A DNA stretch of 64,000 nucleotides from JAHDDY01 sp964549375 (GTDB taxonomy: Bacteria; Pseudomonadota; Alphaproteobacteria; Rhodobacterales; Rhodobacteraceae): the NCBI GenBank assembly GCA_964549375.1, contig CAZJWF010000002.1:1-64000 (forward strand), given 5' to 3'. The notes beneath the pieces are model-generated. The model worked only from the letters and a program-made list of their open reading frames with translations. It made no database searches and was not told the DNA's origin. The position numbers and the translations under genes are program-made. Below, piece by piece: positions 18,243 through 27,136 of this stretch (within the stretch, counting starts at the first letter, position 1; each line of letters starts with the position of its first letter).

Positions 18243-18920
18243 ATGTGGGATACAATTTTCGATTATAGTGCAATCATTATCACTGACCTCGTCTTGTCCG
18301 GTGATAACGCACTGGTTATCGGCATGGCGGCAGCTGGGCTGTCACCAGAACTTCGCAAACGCGCAATCCTTTTTGGGATGGTCATCGCAGCATTGTTGCG
18401 TGTCGTTTTTGCGATCGTTGCGACAAAGCTTCTTGGTGTTCCCGGATTGCTTTTTGTCGGAGGCTTGCTGCTTCTTTGGGTCTGTTGGAGCCTCTACAGG
18501 GACATCCGCAATCATACAGATGAGGCCGCTGAAGAGGCCATGGAAGAAGCGGAAGATGGCGGCTTTCAAGGCAAACCTAAGCGATCCCTGAAACAAGCGC
18601 TGATAGCGATTACAATCGCTGACGTTTCAATGTCGCTTGATAACGTTTTGGCTGTGGCCGCAATCGCGGACGGCGATGAGACAAAACTCGTTATTGGCCT
18701 TGGTCTGGCAATTGTCCTCATGGCCTTCGCCGCAACGCTCATTATGAAGTTACTGGCCCGTTATCCTTGGATCTCTTGGCTAGGTCTCATCGTTCTTCTC
18801 TATGTTGCATTTGAGATGCTGTATCGAGGCGTGATGGGGTGTGAAACCGGCATTGGACAAATCTTCGGTTTCGTTTCAGACTCGCAGTGTGTGGCTTCCT
18901 CGAAAACAGGAGGCCACTGA
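18243..18920 (+). CDS. TerC-family integral membrane protein
   Basis: 225-residue membrane protein with about seven hydrophobic segments. The TerC family motif DLVLSGDNALVIGMA is in the first segment and is repeated in the second half as DVSMSLDNVLAVAAI; these acidic residues in the membrane are the conserved core of TerC/YjbE/Alx proteins. Related proteins have been linked to tellurite resistance and to manganese or calcium export. A charged stretch rich in Glu (about 96-108) separates the two halves. The start lies two bases after the GMC oxidoreductase stop, so the two are co-transcribed, a pairing with no obvious functional logic. Confidence 0.85.
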   Translation: MWDTIFDYSAIIITDLVLSGDNALVIGMAAAGLSPELRKRAILFGMVIAALLRVVFAIVATKLLGVPGLLFVGGLLLLWVCWSLYRDIRNHTDEAAEEAMEEAEDGGFQGKPKRSLKQALIAITIADVSMSLDNVLAVAAIADGDETKLVIGLGLAIVLMAFAATLIMKLLARYPWISWLGLIVLLYVAFEMLYRGVMGCETGIGQIFGFVSDSQCVASSKTGGH

Positions 18921-18952
18921 GAGGCAGAAAACTAACGAACTCTAGCACGAAC

Positions 18953-19008
18953 GTCGCGTATCACCAGTCTTGTAGAAGATGTCGCGTATCACCAATCTTG
19001 TAGAAGAT
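18953..19008. repeat. 28-bp direct tandem repeat upstream of dctP
   Basis: Two abutting copies, 18953-18980 and 18981-19008, identical except for one base (CACCAGTC versus CACCAATC). They lie in the 196-base gap between terC and dctP, about 110 bases before the dctP start. Tandem operator sites, or a simple duplication, are the two readings. Confidence 0.9.
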
Positions 19009-19116
19009 TACGAGCGCATGGTACGGACTAAGTGTCGACCGAGACGACGGTGAAGCGCACGGTATATTTGGCTCGCCAAACAGAACGACGATACTTTCAA
19101 CCCCAGGGAGGATACT

Positions 19117-20211
19117 ATGGGATTCTTGAAGACCGCTGCATTAGGCATGAGCCTCGCAGCATTCACAGCTTCGGCTGCATTCGCTGAAACAGTTATCCGC
19201 GTTCAGTCGGTTATTCCGGCGAAAGCAGATGAAGTGTTTATGCTCAACGAGTTCGGTAAAGACGTTGCCGCACTCACGGGTGGTTCGCTTAAAATCGAAG
19301 TCCTGCCTGCGGGCGCAGTTGTTGGCGTTAAAGAAACGCTCGACGCTGTTGATAAGGGCCTTATTGAAGGCGGCTTCGCATGGACGCACTACTGGTCAGG
19401 TAAGCACCCTGCAGCAATGCTGTTTGGTTCGCCTGTTGCTGGTGCTGGTGTCGGCATCGATAACATCGCATTCGTTTCGTGGTTCCAATACGGCGGCGGC
19501 AAAGAGCTGTACGACGAGCTGTGGGACGAAATGGGCGTTAACGTGAAGGGCTTTATGCTTCAGCCAGTTGGCCCAGAGGCCCTCGGCTGGTTTAAAGAGC
19601 CAATCACGTCTATGGACGACTTCCGCAAGTACCGTTTCCGCACGCCTCCAGGAATTCCTGGCCAGACGTATAAAGACATCGGTGTTGCATCGGTTGCTAT
19701 GGGTGGCGGTGACATCCTGCCAGCACTTGAAAAAGGTACGATCGACGCAGCTGAATGGTGCTGCCCGAAGCCTGACTCGGTCTTCGGTTTCCAAAAAGTC
19801 CTAAAGCACTACTACCTTCAAGGTCTGCACCAAGTTGTTGTGAACGCTGACATGTACATCAACGGCGATGTATATGACGGACTGTCCGACCTTGAGAAGA
19901 AAGCTCTGGAAGTTGCTGCGAACGCATCACTTTCGAAAGCAATGTCCTACCGGATCTACGAAAACGGTAAGGCACTTAAGGATCTCGTGGAAAACCACGG
20001 CGTTCAACTGCACGACACCCCAGCCGACTACTTCCCAGCGTACATGAACGCTGCGAAAGCATCGCTGGAGAAGAACGCTGCTGAAAACGAATTCTTCGCA
20101 AAAGTCTGGCAGTCGCAAAAAGACTTCGCTGCAATCGCTGTTCCTTTCTGGGCTGGCGCTCAGGCATCGAACGCGGCTCTCGGCAAAGCGTTTGCTGACT
20201 CGGTTAAGTAA
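19117..20211 (+). CDS. dctP: TRAP transporter substrate-binding protein (DctP family)
   Basis: 364-residue periplasmic binding protein with a signal peptide at residues 1-23 (cleavage after AFA). The mature N-terminus has the DctP pattern VIRVQSVIP, and the ligand-binding arginine lies in KYRFRTPPGIPGQ, where the family contacts the substrate carboxylate. A WCCPKPDSVFGFQKVLKHYY segment resembles TakP-like proteins that bind 2-oxo acids, so a carboxylate, possibly a keto or hydroxy acid, is the expected ligand. Codon use is noticeably uniform (many gct, gca and gtt), as expected for a highly expressed protein. A GGGAGGA box precedes the ATG. A hairpin separates it from dctQM. Confidence 0.93.
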   Translation: MGFLKTAALGMSLAAFTASAAFAETVIRVQSVIPAKADEVFMLNEFGKDVAALTGGSLKIEVLPAGAVVGVKETLDAVDKGLIEGGFAWTHYWSGKHPAAMLFGSPVAGAGVGIDNIAFVSWFQYGGGKELYDELWDEMGVNVKGFMLQPVGPEALGWFKEPITSMDDFRKYRFRTPPGIPGQTYKDIGVASVAMGGGDILPALEKGTIDAAEWCCPKPDSVFGFQKVLKHYYLQGLHQVVVNADMYINGDVYDGLSDLEKKALEVAANASLSKAMSYRIYENGKALKDLVENHGVQLHDTPADYFPAYMNAAKASLEKNAAENEFFAKVWQSQKDFAAIAVPFWAGAQASNAALGKAFADSVK

Positions 20212-20223
20212 GCTTGACCCTCC

Positions 20224-20259
20224 GCCTCGGCGCCAGCGGCGTCGAGGCTCTTCGTTTTT
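20224..20259 (+). terminator. Hairpin between dctP and dctQM (partial terminator or mRNA stabiliser)
   Basis: An 11-bp stem (20224-20234 with 20238-20248, one G-T pair) closes a three-base AGC loop and is followed after a few bases by TTTTT. It lies 12 bases past the dctP stop and about 60 bases before dctQM. It has the shape of an intrinsic terminator; placed inside the operon it probably lowers permease expression relative to the binding protein. Confidence 0.75.
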
Positions 20260-20320
20260 CAATTTATTTCTATTTAACGGCTCAATTTTAGAGCCCATTC
20301 CAGAAGTGTAGGCATTTGTC

Positions 20321-22888
20321 ATGGCCAACGATGCGGATATCGGTGAACTAGATATTACCGACGAGCTTATCGCGGAACGCCGCGCAGAGGCACCGGGTGA
20401 AACCCCCGAAGACATGACGCCTTGGCAGCGCCCGATCACAGCCTTCATTGATGTGCTCAATAATTGGGCCGGAAAAATCCTCTGCATCATGCTGATCCCA
20501 TTGATCTTTGCGATGGTCTTCGAGGTTATCTCAAGGACAGCGTTCGGGATGCTCGCTGCGAATGGGATGGTCGAAACGGCCCGTGAGTGGGGTCTTGGGC
20601 CGACGCTGTGGGTTTATGATATTAGCCGCATGTCGGGCGGAATTCTCTTTATGGGGGCAGCGGGTTATGCCTTGCTGCGGGGCGTCCATATCCGCGCAGA
20701 CTTCCTATTTAGGAACTGGACACCGAAAACGCAGGCGACCGTTGATGCCCTGCTCTACCTGTTTTTCTACTTCCCGGCGATGTTGTTCTTCTTCTGGAGT
20801 GCGATGGATTTCACTCTGGATTCAATGGGCTGGCGTGGTTGGGATAAACCTTGGGGCCGCTGGGAAGAAGCCAGCGACTCGACCTGGGCACCAATCCTAT
20901 GGCCCGCTCGGATCTTTATGCCGATAGGGGCCTTCCTCCTCTTCCTGCAAGGCTTCCCTGAGCTGTTCCGCGCATTTCACCAGATGGGTAAAAGCCGCGA
21001 AGCAAAGTTCGTTAAGCTGCTAATTCCTTATTTCATCTTGCTGGCTATCATATTCTATCTCGTCTTCTTCCAGAAAGACTTAGCAAAAGATGCTGCGCGA
21101 GCTTTGAAAAAGGGCGAAACATCTTTCCTTCAGGACATTGTTCTGTGGATACAAGGCGGGTTGGACTGGATCTTGGGCCTATTCGGTGAGGTCAAAGTCT
21201 CTAAGCCTACGATCGGCCTGTGGATGCTGGCCGCGATGCTGTTCTCGATCTTCGTCGGTTTCCCAATTTCTTTTACGCTGATCTTCCTTGGTTTCGTATT
21301 CGGGACATGGGGCACGAACAGTGACCTGACGTTCTACCTCCTGACTCTGCAAACAAACTCAACGATGTTGGACGATCAGCTCGTCGCCGTGCCGCTGTTT
21401 ATCTTTATGGGCATCATGATGGAGCAGGCAGGCCTGATGGAGCGGCTTTTCAACGCGGTGCAAATGATGATGTCGCGCACCAAAGGCGCGCTCTTTATCG
21501 CGGTACTGTTCGTCTCGACAATCTTTGCCGCCGCAACGGGGATCGTTGGCGCGTCCGTCACTATCCTTGGAATTATGGCGGCCCGGACCATGAACCGCTC
21601 TGGTTACGACGTTCGCATGGCCGCAGGAACGATTACCGCCGGCGGCACGCTTGGCATTCTGATCCCACCATCAATCATGTTGATCGTGATGGGCCCTGTA
21701 CTTGAAGTCCCTGTCACTGACCTCTTCCGCGCAGCGATTGTGCCGGGCGTCCTGCTCGCCGGTCTCTACATGCTCTATTCCGTAGGGCGTTGCTGGATCA
21801 ACCCAAGCCTTGGACCGATTTTGCCACCAGAGGATCAGCCGGAGACCTCGCCGTACTACTGGCTTGAGATTTTGCTGGTGATGCTGGCGCTGATCGTCTT
21901 CGTTCAACTTTGCGTCTTGGGCGCAAGCGGCAGCTTAGCGTTCTTCCCGTTGGGCGGCCTCGTGATCCCCGTGCTGTGGATCGTGGCGATGTTCGCGATC
22001 TTTATGATTATGCGGGTGGTAAAGCCGGGCGGTTTCTATTTCGCTGACCTTTGGTACGAATTCTTTATGGGCCTTGTCCCGCCGACCATCCTGATCTCCT
22101 TCGCATTGGGGTCAATCCTGCTTGGTTGGGCGACACCAGCGGAGGCAGCAGCGTGCGGCGCATTCGGCTCGATTTTCTTGTCGATCCTCTACGGCAAATT
22201 CTCTTTCTATATCCGCGGCGCGGATATGAAAGTTCTGCTCGGCGCGGTAATCGCTTATGTTATCTTCGCATGGCTCGCTCACCTCGCACTTGATGTGCCG
22301 ATAAAAGTGATCCTCTACGGCGCACCCCTAGCAATCTTCTTGATGTTCATCCTGATGAAGAATGCAGGCGATGCGCTGATCAAAACGTTGGAAATCACCG
22401 TCTTGATCATGTTTCTGGTGGCGGCATCGAACTTCTTTGGCGCGGTCTTCTCGAACCTCGGCACCCCAAAAATGCTGACCGAGTTGCTGTTGTCACTTGA
22501 TCTTGGTCCTGTACTGACGCTGATCTTGATTATGGCGCTGATCTTCTTGCTCGGCTGGCCGCTCGAATGGGTTCCCATCGTGCTGATCATCGTCCCGATC
22601 CTGATGCCAGTTGTTGAGACGCTTGGCCCTGCGTTTGGATTGGATCGTGTCGACCTGCTGGTCTGGTTCGCCATCCTTGTGGCGGTGAATCTGCAGACAG
22701 CTTGGCTGTCGCCGCCCGTGGCGCTGTCAGCCTACTTCCTGAAGGGTGTTGTGCCTGAATGGGATCTGAAAGACATCTATCTGGGCATGATGCAGTTCAT
22801 GGTGATCCAAGTGATTGGCCTCGTGCTGATCTTTGTCTTCCCAGAAATCGCGCTATGGCTGCCGCGTTTCCTTGATGGCGGCGGTTAA
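20321..22888 (+). CDS. dctM: TRAP transporter fused membrane subunit (DctQ-DctM)
   Basis: 855-residue inner-membrane protein. Residues about 45-230 are the small DctQ-type subunit (four membrane segments); after a linker, about 300-855 is the large DctM-type subunit, with AGGTLGILIPPSIMLIVMGP and the WATPAEAAACGAFGS motif of the substrate-translocating domain. The DctM part contains two additional hydrophobic pairs, near 515-565 and near 640-690, not found in the ~430-residue standard DctM, which explains the unusual length. With DctP it forms a sodium-driven importer for an organic acid. The start ATG follows the dctP hairpin, with only a weak upstream box. Confidence 0.9.
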   Translation: MANDADIGELDITDELIAERRAEAPGETPEDMTPWQRPITAFIDVLNNWAGKILCIMLIPLIFAMVFEVISRTAFGMLAANGMVETAREWGLGPTLWVYDISRMSGGILFMGAAGYALLRGVHIRADFLFRNWTPKTQATVDALLYLFFYFPAMLFFFWSAMDFTLDSMGWRGWDKPWGRWEEASDSTWAPILWPARIFMPIGAFLLFLQGFPELFRAFHQMGKSREAKFVKLLIPYFILLAIIFYLVFFQKDLAKDAARALKKGETSFLQDIVLWIQGGLDWILGLFGEVKVSKPTIGLWMLAAMLFSIFVGFPISFTLIFLGFVFGTWGTNSDLTFYLLTLQTNSTMLDDQLVAVPLFIFMGIMMEQAGLMERLFNAVQMMMSRTKGALFIAVLFVSTIFAAATGIVGASVTILGIMAARTMNRSGYDVRMAAGTITAGGTLGILIPPSIMLIVMGPVLEVPVTDLFRAAIVPGVLLAGLYMLYSVGRCWINPSLGPILPPEDQPETSPYYWLEILLVMLALIVFVQLCVLGASGSLAFFPLGGLVIPVLWIVAMFAIFMIMRVVKPGGFYFADLWYEFFMGLVPPTILISFALGSILLGWATPAEAAACGAFGSIFLSILYGKFSFYIRGADMKVLLGAVIAYVIFAWLAHLALDVPIKVILYGAPLAIFLMFILMKNAGDALIKTLEITVLIMFLVAASNFFGAVFSNLGTPKMLTELLLSLDLGPVLTLILIMALIFLLGWPLEWVPIVLIIVPILMPVVETLGPAFGLDRVDLLVWFAILVAVNLQTAWLSPPVALSAYFLKGVVPEWDLKDIYLGMMQFMVIQVIGLVLIFVFPEIALWLPRFLDGGG

Positions 22889-22926
22889 TAAATAAAACAA
22901 TCGAGTAAACCCAACTTTTCCTCTCT

Positions 22927-22957
22927 ACCTCCTGATCGCAAGGTCAGGAGGTTTTTT
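22927..22957 (+). terminator. Intrinsic terminator of the TRAP operon
   Basis: Perfect 9-bp stem ACCTCCTGA/TCAGGAGGT with an 8-base loop, followed by TTTTTT. It lies 38 bases after the dctQM stop. Confidence 0.9.
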
Positions 22958-22966
22958 CACAAAGAA

Positions 22967-22992
22967 AAAGCCCCGAATTGCTCCGGGGCTTT
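22967..22992 (-). terminator. Intrinsic terminator of the minus-strand dehydrogenase gene
   Basis: 9-bp stem AAAGCCCCG/CGGGGCTTT with an 8-base loop; on the minus strand it is followed by TTTCTTT-type sequence. It pairs back-to-back with the TRAP operon terminator. Confidence 0.85.
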
Positions 22993-23024
22993 CTGCAAAA
23001 ATACGTCTCAGAAGTAATCGCGGA

Positions 23025-23903
23025 TTACGCCTTGCCGTTCAGGCGCATAACGAGGCTGGACGTATCCCACCGTCCGCCATCCATTTTCTGAACGTCGCCA
23101 TAGAACCCATCCACAATTTTCGCGACGGGTAGATCAGCACCAATCGCCTCAGCGTGCTCGAAACAAATTCCAAGATCTTTACGCATCCAATCGACCGCGA
23201 ACCCTTGATTATTCTCATACGCTCCGTCTAGCACCCACTCAAAGCGGTTCGCCATCTGCCAGCTACCCGCCGCACCGCCAGAAATCGCATCAACAACCTT
23301 CCGGCCATCAAGACCGGCTTTGTTGGCGAATTCCAGCCCTTCAGCGAGACCTTGTACCAAACCAGCAATACAAATCTGGTTCACCATCTTGCAAATTTGC
23401 CCTGCTCCGACTTCGCCGATGTGGACAATGGCCTTTGCATAACAATCCATAACCGCCTCCGCCTTGGTAAAGGTGGCCGCGTCGCCGCCGCACATGATCG
23501 CCAATTGACCGTTTTCGGCGCCTGCCTGCCCGCCAGAGACGGGTGCGTCAATGAAACCGCAGCCCTTATCAGCCGCCGCAGCAGCAAGTTCTTGGGCGAC
23601 TTTCGCCGAGGCCGTGGTGTGATCAACGAAGGTCGCACCTTCTTTGAGGCCCGAAAACGCCCCGCCATCAGCGATTGTCACGCTCCGCAGGTCATCGTCA
23701 TTTCCCACGCAAGCCATCACAAAATCACACCCTTCGGCGGCTTCTTGTGGTGAAGCAGCCATAGCGCCACCATATTCCGCCGCCCATTTCTCGGCCTTGG
23801 CCGTGGTTCGATTGTAGACGGTTGTTTCATGTCCGGCTTTTTGCAGATAACCCGCCATCGGGTATCCCATAACGCCCAAACCAATAAATCCGACCTTCGC
23901 CAT
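23025..23903 (-). CDS. NAD(P)-dependent beta-hydroxyacid dehydrogenase
   Basis: 292-residue member of the 3-hydroxyisobutyrate / tartronate-semialdehyde / phosphogluconate-type dehydrogenase family. The N-terminus VGFIGLGVMGYPMAGYLQKAG is the nucleotide-binding site with the family GxxGxGxMGxxxAxNL pattern. The substrate loop DAPVSGGQAGAENGQL and the catalytic lysine in GAGQICKMVNQ are both visible. ATG 23903 has a strong GGAGGG box. 3-hydroxyisobutyrate dehydrogenase (valine degradation) and 2-hydroxy-3-oxopropionate reductase (glyoxylate use) are the main candidates; a glycerate kinase at 29.5 kb would suit the latter, but they are not in one operon. Confidence 0.88.
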   Translation of the reverse strand: MAKVGFIGLGVMGYPMAGYLQKAGHETTVYNRTTAKAEKWAAEYGGAMAASPQEAAEGCDFVMACVGNDDDLRSVTIADGGAFSGLKEGATFVDHTTASAKVAQELAAAAADKGCGFIDAPVSGGQAGAENGQLAIMCGGDAATFTKAEAVMDCYAKAIVHIGEVGAGQICKMVNQICIAGLVQGLAEGLEFANKAGLDGRKVVDAISGGAAGSWQMANRFEWVLDGAYENNQGFAVDWMRKDLGICFEHAEAIGADLPVAKIVDGFYGDVQKMDGGRWDTSSLVMRLNGKA

Positions 23904-24042
23904 TTTTCCCTCCAGATACGCCATAAATACGCGACAGACTTGACCTGCACGCGCATCGCGGCGACACAACTGCGATGCTGCACACGATGGCATTGGCCCC
24001 TACCGCGTCAAGGGGAACCAATGTTCAGGAGAAAAGAAACTC

Positions 24043-26604
24043 ATGTCTGCGCTCTGGCGATGGTTTGTAAGGTTACTGTTTGGGGTCATGTTGATCGGCT
24101 TGATCGCGGTCGGTGCGGTCTATTGGTATGCGTCGCGCTCGCTTCCCAATATCGACGGTGAGGTCCAAGTTGCCGGTTTGGACTCAGAGGTTGAAATCAT
24201 TCGAGATGCCTATGGCGTGCCGCGCATTCTCGCCGAGTCAGAGACCGACGGCTTGTTCGCGCTCGGGTACGTCCACGCCAGTGACAGACTTTGGCAAATG
24301 GACCTCTCAAGGCGATTGGTGCAAGGCCGGATGTCGGAACGGTTTGGCGAACGGGCCTTGGCCACCGACCGGCTTATGCGCGCGCTTGATCTCGATGGAT
24401 ATGCTGAACGCAGCCTTACCGCACTGCAAGTCGACACCGTCGCGCTGCTTGAATCCTATGCCGCTGGGGTAAATGCCCGCCTCGATGAAATTGAGAACGG
24501 CGATAAAGGAGCGCCAGAATTCACAATTTTCGGCGGGGATATTGATCCTTGGCGCCCCGCAGACTCGCTGTCGGTCGTCAAGAGTATGGCATTCCAAATA
24601 TCGCTCGCATCTTTACTCAGAGAAAGCGCGAGAGGCCGCATAAGCTTGGCGCTCGATCCAGCGCAAGTGCGTGATCTCTATCCAGAGTATCCAGGAAAAG
24701 GAATTGATGCTTTTCCAGCTGAAGAAGAACAAGAAACTCGCCTCTCATCGCCGACCCGAACCACAGCAACCACCTCGCCGAACTTTCCGCCGGTCAAATC
24801 TGCACGTACTGGCCCGTGGAGCACACCGCAACCCTATGATCAGGCGCTTGGGTTTATTGGCCTAGATACGCCGCAAATGGCAGGTGCCTCTAGCGCATGG
24901 GCAGTCGAAGGTTCCCGAACAGCGGGACGCGCGCCTTTGCTGGCGTCTGACCCACACCTTCCCCTTACCGCGCCCTCCATATGGCATCCGGTTCAGGTTA
25001 CGGCCCCTGGACTATCAGTCATCGGTGCGACCCTGCCAGGTGTGCCGGCCATCGCCTACGGACGCAGCGAAGACATTGCGTGGGGCCTAACCGCAACCCA
25101 ACTCGATGACATCGATATTTTCATTGAGAAACTCGCTCCCGACGACGCCGAGAAATACGTCGGCCCTGAGGGACCATTGGAATTCGAAACGAAAACAGAA
25201 ATTGTCAATGTGAAGGGAAGCACCCCAGTTGAACTGACCCTTCGAAAAAGCCGTCATGGTCCAGTTATGCCGCTGGACACGGCTGGTTTGGCCGCTGTGA
25301 CACCGGACGATCACGTTGCAACGATCGCATGGACTGCGCTGGCAGATGATGACACCACCATTGAGGCGCTGATGGCGCTCAATCGTGCCTCGTCTGCCGA
25401 GGATGCCATCAAAATCGCGGCGCAGGTCGTGGCCCCTGCCCTCAACCTGATTGTCGCCGACAAAGAAACAGTTGGCATTGCCGTCGCGGGACGTGTTCCG
25501 CTTCGGCGCTTTACGGCTCCATTCCAAGGACGCTTGCCCTCACCCGGTTGGTCGGATCGGAATGATTGGACAGGGTGGCTGCGTGATACTGCACTGCCAC
25601 GCCTCATCGAACCAGAAAGCGGCGCTGTTGCAAACGCGAATAATCGCATCGGGAATGCCCCCTTCCCGCGTCATCTATCTTTCGACTGGGACGCTCCCTA
25701 TCGCATCAATCGTATCGAAAAGTTGCTAAATGCGCGCGAAGCACACTCGATTGAAAGCTTCAAAGCCATGCAGTCAGACACGGTGTCTGGAACGGCCCGC
25801 GCGTTACTACCTCTCATCGCCGCACCGCTATGGGATGAAAAACAGCCAAGCGATGCCCATCCACTCCGCCAAAGCGTTCTCCTTCGCTTGCGGTTGTGGA
25901 ACGGCGAGATGAGCGAACACGATCCTGAGCCGCTGATATTCTCGGCATGGCTCAATACCCTCTTGCCGCTACTGGTCAAAGACGAATTGGGCGAGTTGAT
26001 TAGCAGTTATCATGGACCGCGTCCGCTATTCCTCGAACGCGTTTTCAAAGACATCAATGGCGCGTCCCGATGGTGCGACGACATCACAACCGAAGACCGC
26101 ACCGAAATCTGCACCGAGATCGCTGCAAAGGCGCTGGATGAGGCGTTGGAAAAGCTGACCGCCGCGTATGGAGATGATGACCGCGCTTGGCGTTGGGGCA
26201 TGGCCCATACTGCCCTTCATCGCCATGCAACGCTCGGCAGCATCTCGACAAAAGTTCTAGGAGTTCGCCTTGGGCTGGATCGTTTTGTGAACATAAGTCA
26301 GGAAACAAGCGGCGGCGACGACACGCTGAATCGAGGCGCGATGGCGCACCGAGGTCGAAATCCGTTCAACAATGTCCACGGAGCCGGATTTCGGGGGGTC
26401 TACGATTTTTCGGACCTCAACCGTTCGCAGTACATCGTTTCAACAGGCGCTTCGGGACACCCGTTTTCCGAGTATTACGCAAACTTATCGCCATTATGGC
26501 GCATTGGCGAATATATGCCGATGTCTCTGGAACGCGCAGACTTCGAACCAAGCGCAGTTGGAACCCTCAATTTGCAACCGATAACACCGGATGCAAAAAA
26601 TTAG
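24043..26604 (+). CDS. Penicillin-acylase-family N-terminal nucleophile hydrolase
   Basis: 853-residue Ntn-hydrolase precursor. An N-terminal membrane anchor or uncleaved signal spans about residues 9-29. The alpha domain follows with EIIRDAYGVPRILAES and FALGYVHASDRLWQMDL, both hallmarks of the family. The autocleavage site is in GASSAWAV: cleavage before Ser283 would expose the serine nucleophile, but the usual next residue Asn is Ser284 here. The conserved PLLASDPHLPLTAPSIW segment lies downstream. Such enzymes hydrolyse amides, including beta-lactams, acyl-homoserine lactones and other N-acyl compounds; the substrate is not predictable. Stands alone on its strand. Confidence 0.88.
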   Translation: MSALWRWFVRLLFGVMLIGLIAVGAVYWYASRSLPNIDGEVQVAGLDSEVEIIRDAYGVPRILAESETDGLFALGYVHASDRLWQMDLSRRLVQGRMSERFGERALATDRLMRALDLDGYAERSLTALQVDTVALLESYAAGVNARLDEIENGDKGAPEFTIFGGDIDPWRPADSLSVVKSMAFQISLASLLRESARGRISLALDPAQVRDLYPEYPGKGIDAFPAEEEQETRLSSPTRTTATTSPNFPPVKSARTGPWSTPQPYDQALGFIGLDTPQMAGASSAWAVEGSRTAGRAPLLASDPHLPLTAPSIWHPVQVTAPGLSVIGATLPGVPAIAYGRSEDIAWGLTATQLDDIDIFIEKLAPDDAEKYVGPEGPLEFETKTEIVNVKGSTPVELTLRKSRHGPVMPLDTAGLAAVTPDDHVATIAWTALADDDTTIEALMALNRASSAEDAIKIAAQVVAPALNLIVADKETVGIAVAGRVPLRRFTAPFQGRLPSPGWSDRNDWTGWLRDTALPRLIEPESGAVANANNRIGNAPFPRHLSFDWDAPYRINRIEKLLNAREAHSIESFKAMQSDTVSGTARALLPLIAAPLWDEKQPSDAHPLRQSVLLRLRLWNGEMSEHDPEPLIFSAWLNTLLPLLVKDELGELISSYHGPRPLFLERVFKDINGASRWCDDITTEDRTEICTEIAAKALDEALEKLTAAYGDDDRAWRWGMAHTALHRHATLGSISTKVLGVRLGLDRFVNISQETSGGDDTLNRGAMAHRGRNPFNNVHGAGFRGVYDFSDLNRSQYIVSTGASGHPFSEYYANLSPLWRIGEYMPMSLERADFEPSAVGTLNLQPITPDAKN

Positions 26605-26689
26605 GCGGCGGAATAAACCTAAATGACTTGCGCGTAACGGATCAACGGCTACGGTCAGTCTCTCAAGACGTTTAGAGAGGTCGGCATCT

Positions 26690-27127
26690 ATGGAACCGAA
26701 AATCTGGGTTTTCTTCTTCGGAGCCTATATCAATTTCTCTGTGCTACGTGAAATCAACCTGATACCGGAAGAATATCGGGTGGCCACGTTGAATGGTTAT
26801 CGCCTGAACATCGAGCCAACCGCGACCCTGTCGCGAGAGCCCGGTTCAACGGTATGGGGAATAATGGCCACAGCGACCCATGAAGAATTGCGTCGCCTGT
26901 ATGTCGATCACGCTAAAATCTTCTTAGGCGGTGACTATTTCCCACGGGCTGTGACCGTCACCGACATGAACGACAATATCATCCCAGCTCTTTGCTACAT
27001 ATGCGATGACATGAAGCCCGTTGCCGCAGAAGCGGAGTATATCGAAAAGATTGCGCGCCCTGCAGAAGAGTACGGTTTCCCCAAGGATTACGTAGAAATG
27101 ATCCGCAGCTTTGGGCCAGATGCGTAA
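26690..27127 (+). CDS. Gamma-glutamylcyclotransferase-like protein
   Basis: 145-residue protein whose start, WVFFFGAYINFSVL, resembles the 'YFAYGSN' glycine-rich loop of the gamma-glutamylcyclotransferase/AIG2 fold, followed by YRVATLNGYRLNI and a WGIMATATHEELRRL stretch matching the 'G-v-y-ls-eel-LD-' pattern. The conserved catalytic Glu of that fold cannot be placed with certainty, so activity on gamma-glutamyl peptides is a guess. ATG 26690 has an AGAGAGG box. It lies 86 bases after the acylase gene and converges with rpe. Confidence 0.6.
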   Translation: MEPKIWVFFFGAYINFSVLREINLIPEEYRVATLNGYRLNIEPTATLSREPGSTVWGIMATATHEELRRLYVDHAKIFLGGDYFPRAVTVTDMNDNIIPALCYICDDMKPVAAEAEYIEKIARPAEEYGFPKDYVEMIRSFGPDA

Positions 27128-27136
27128 GGCGGGATG

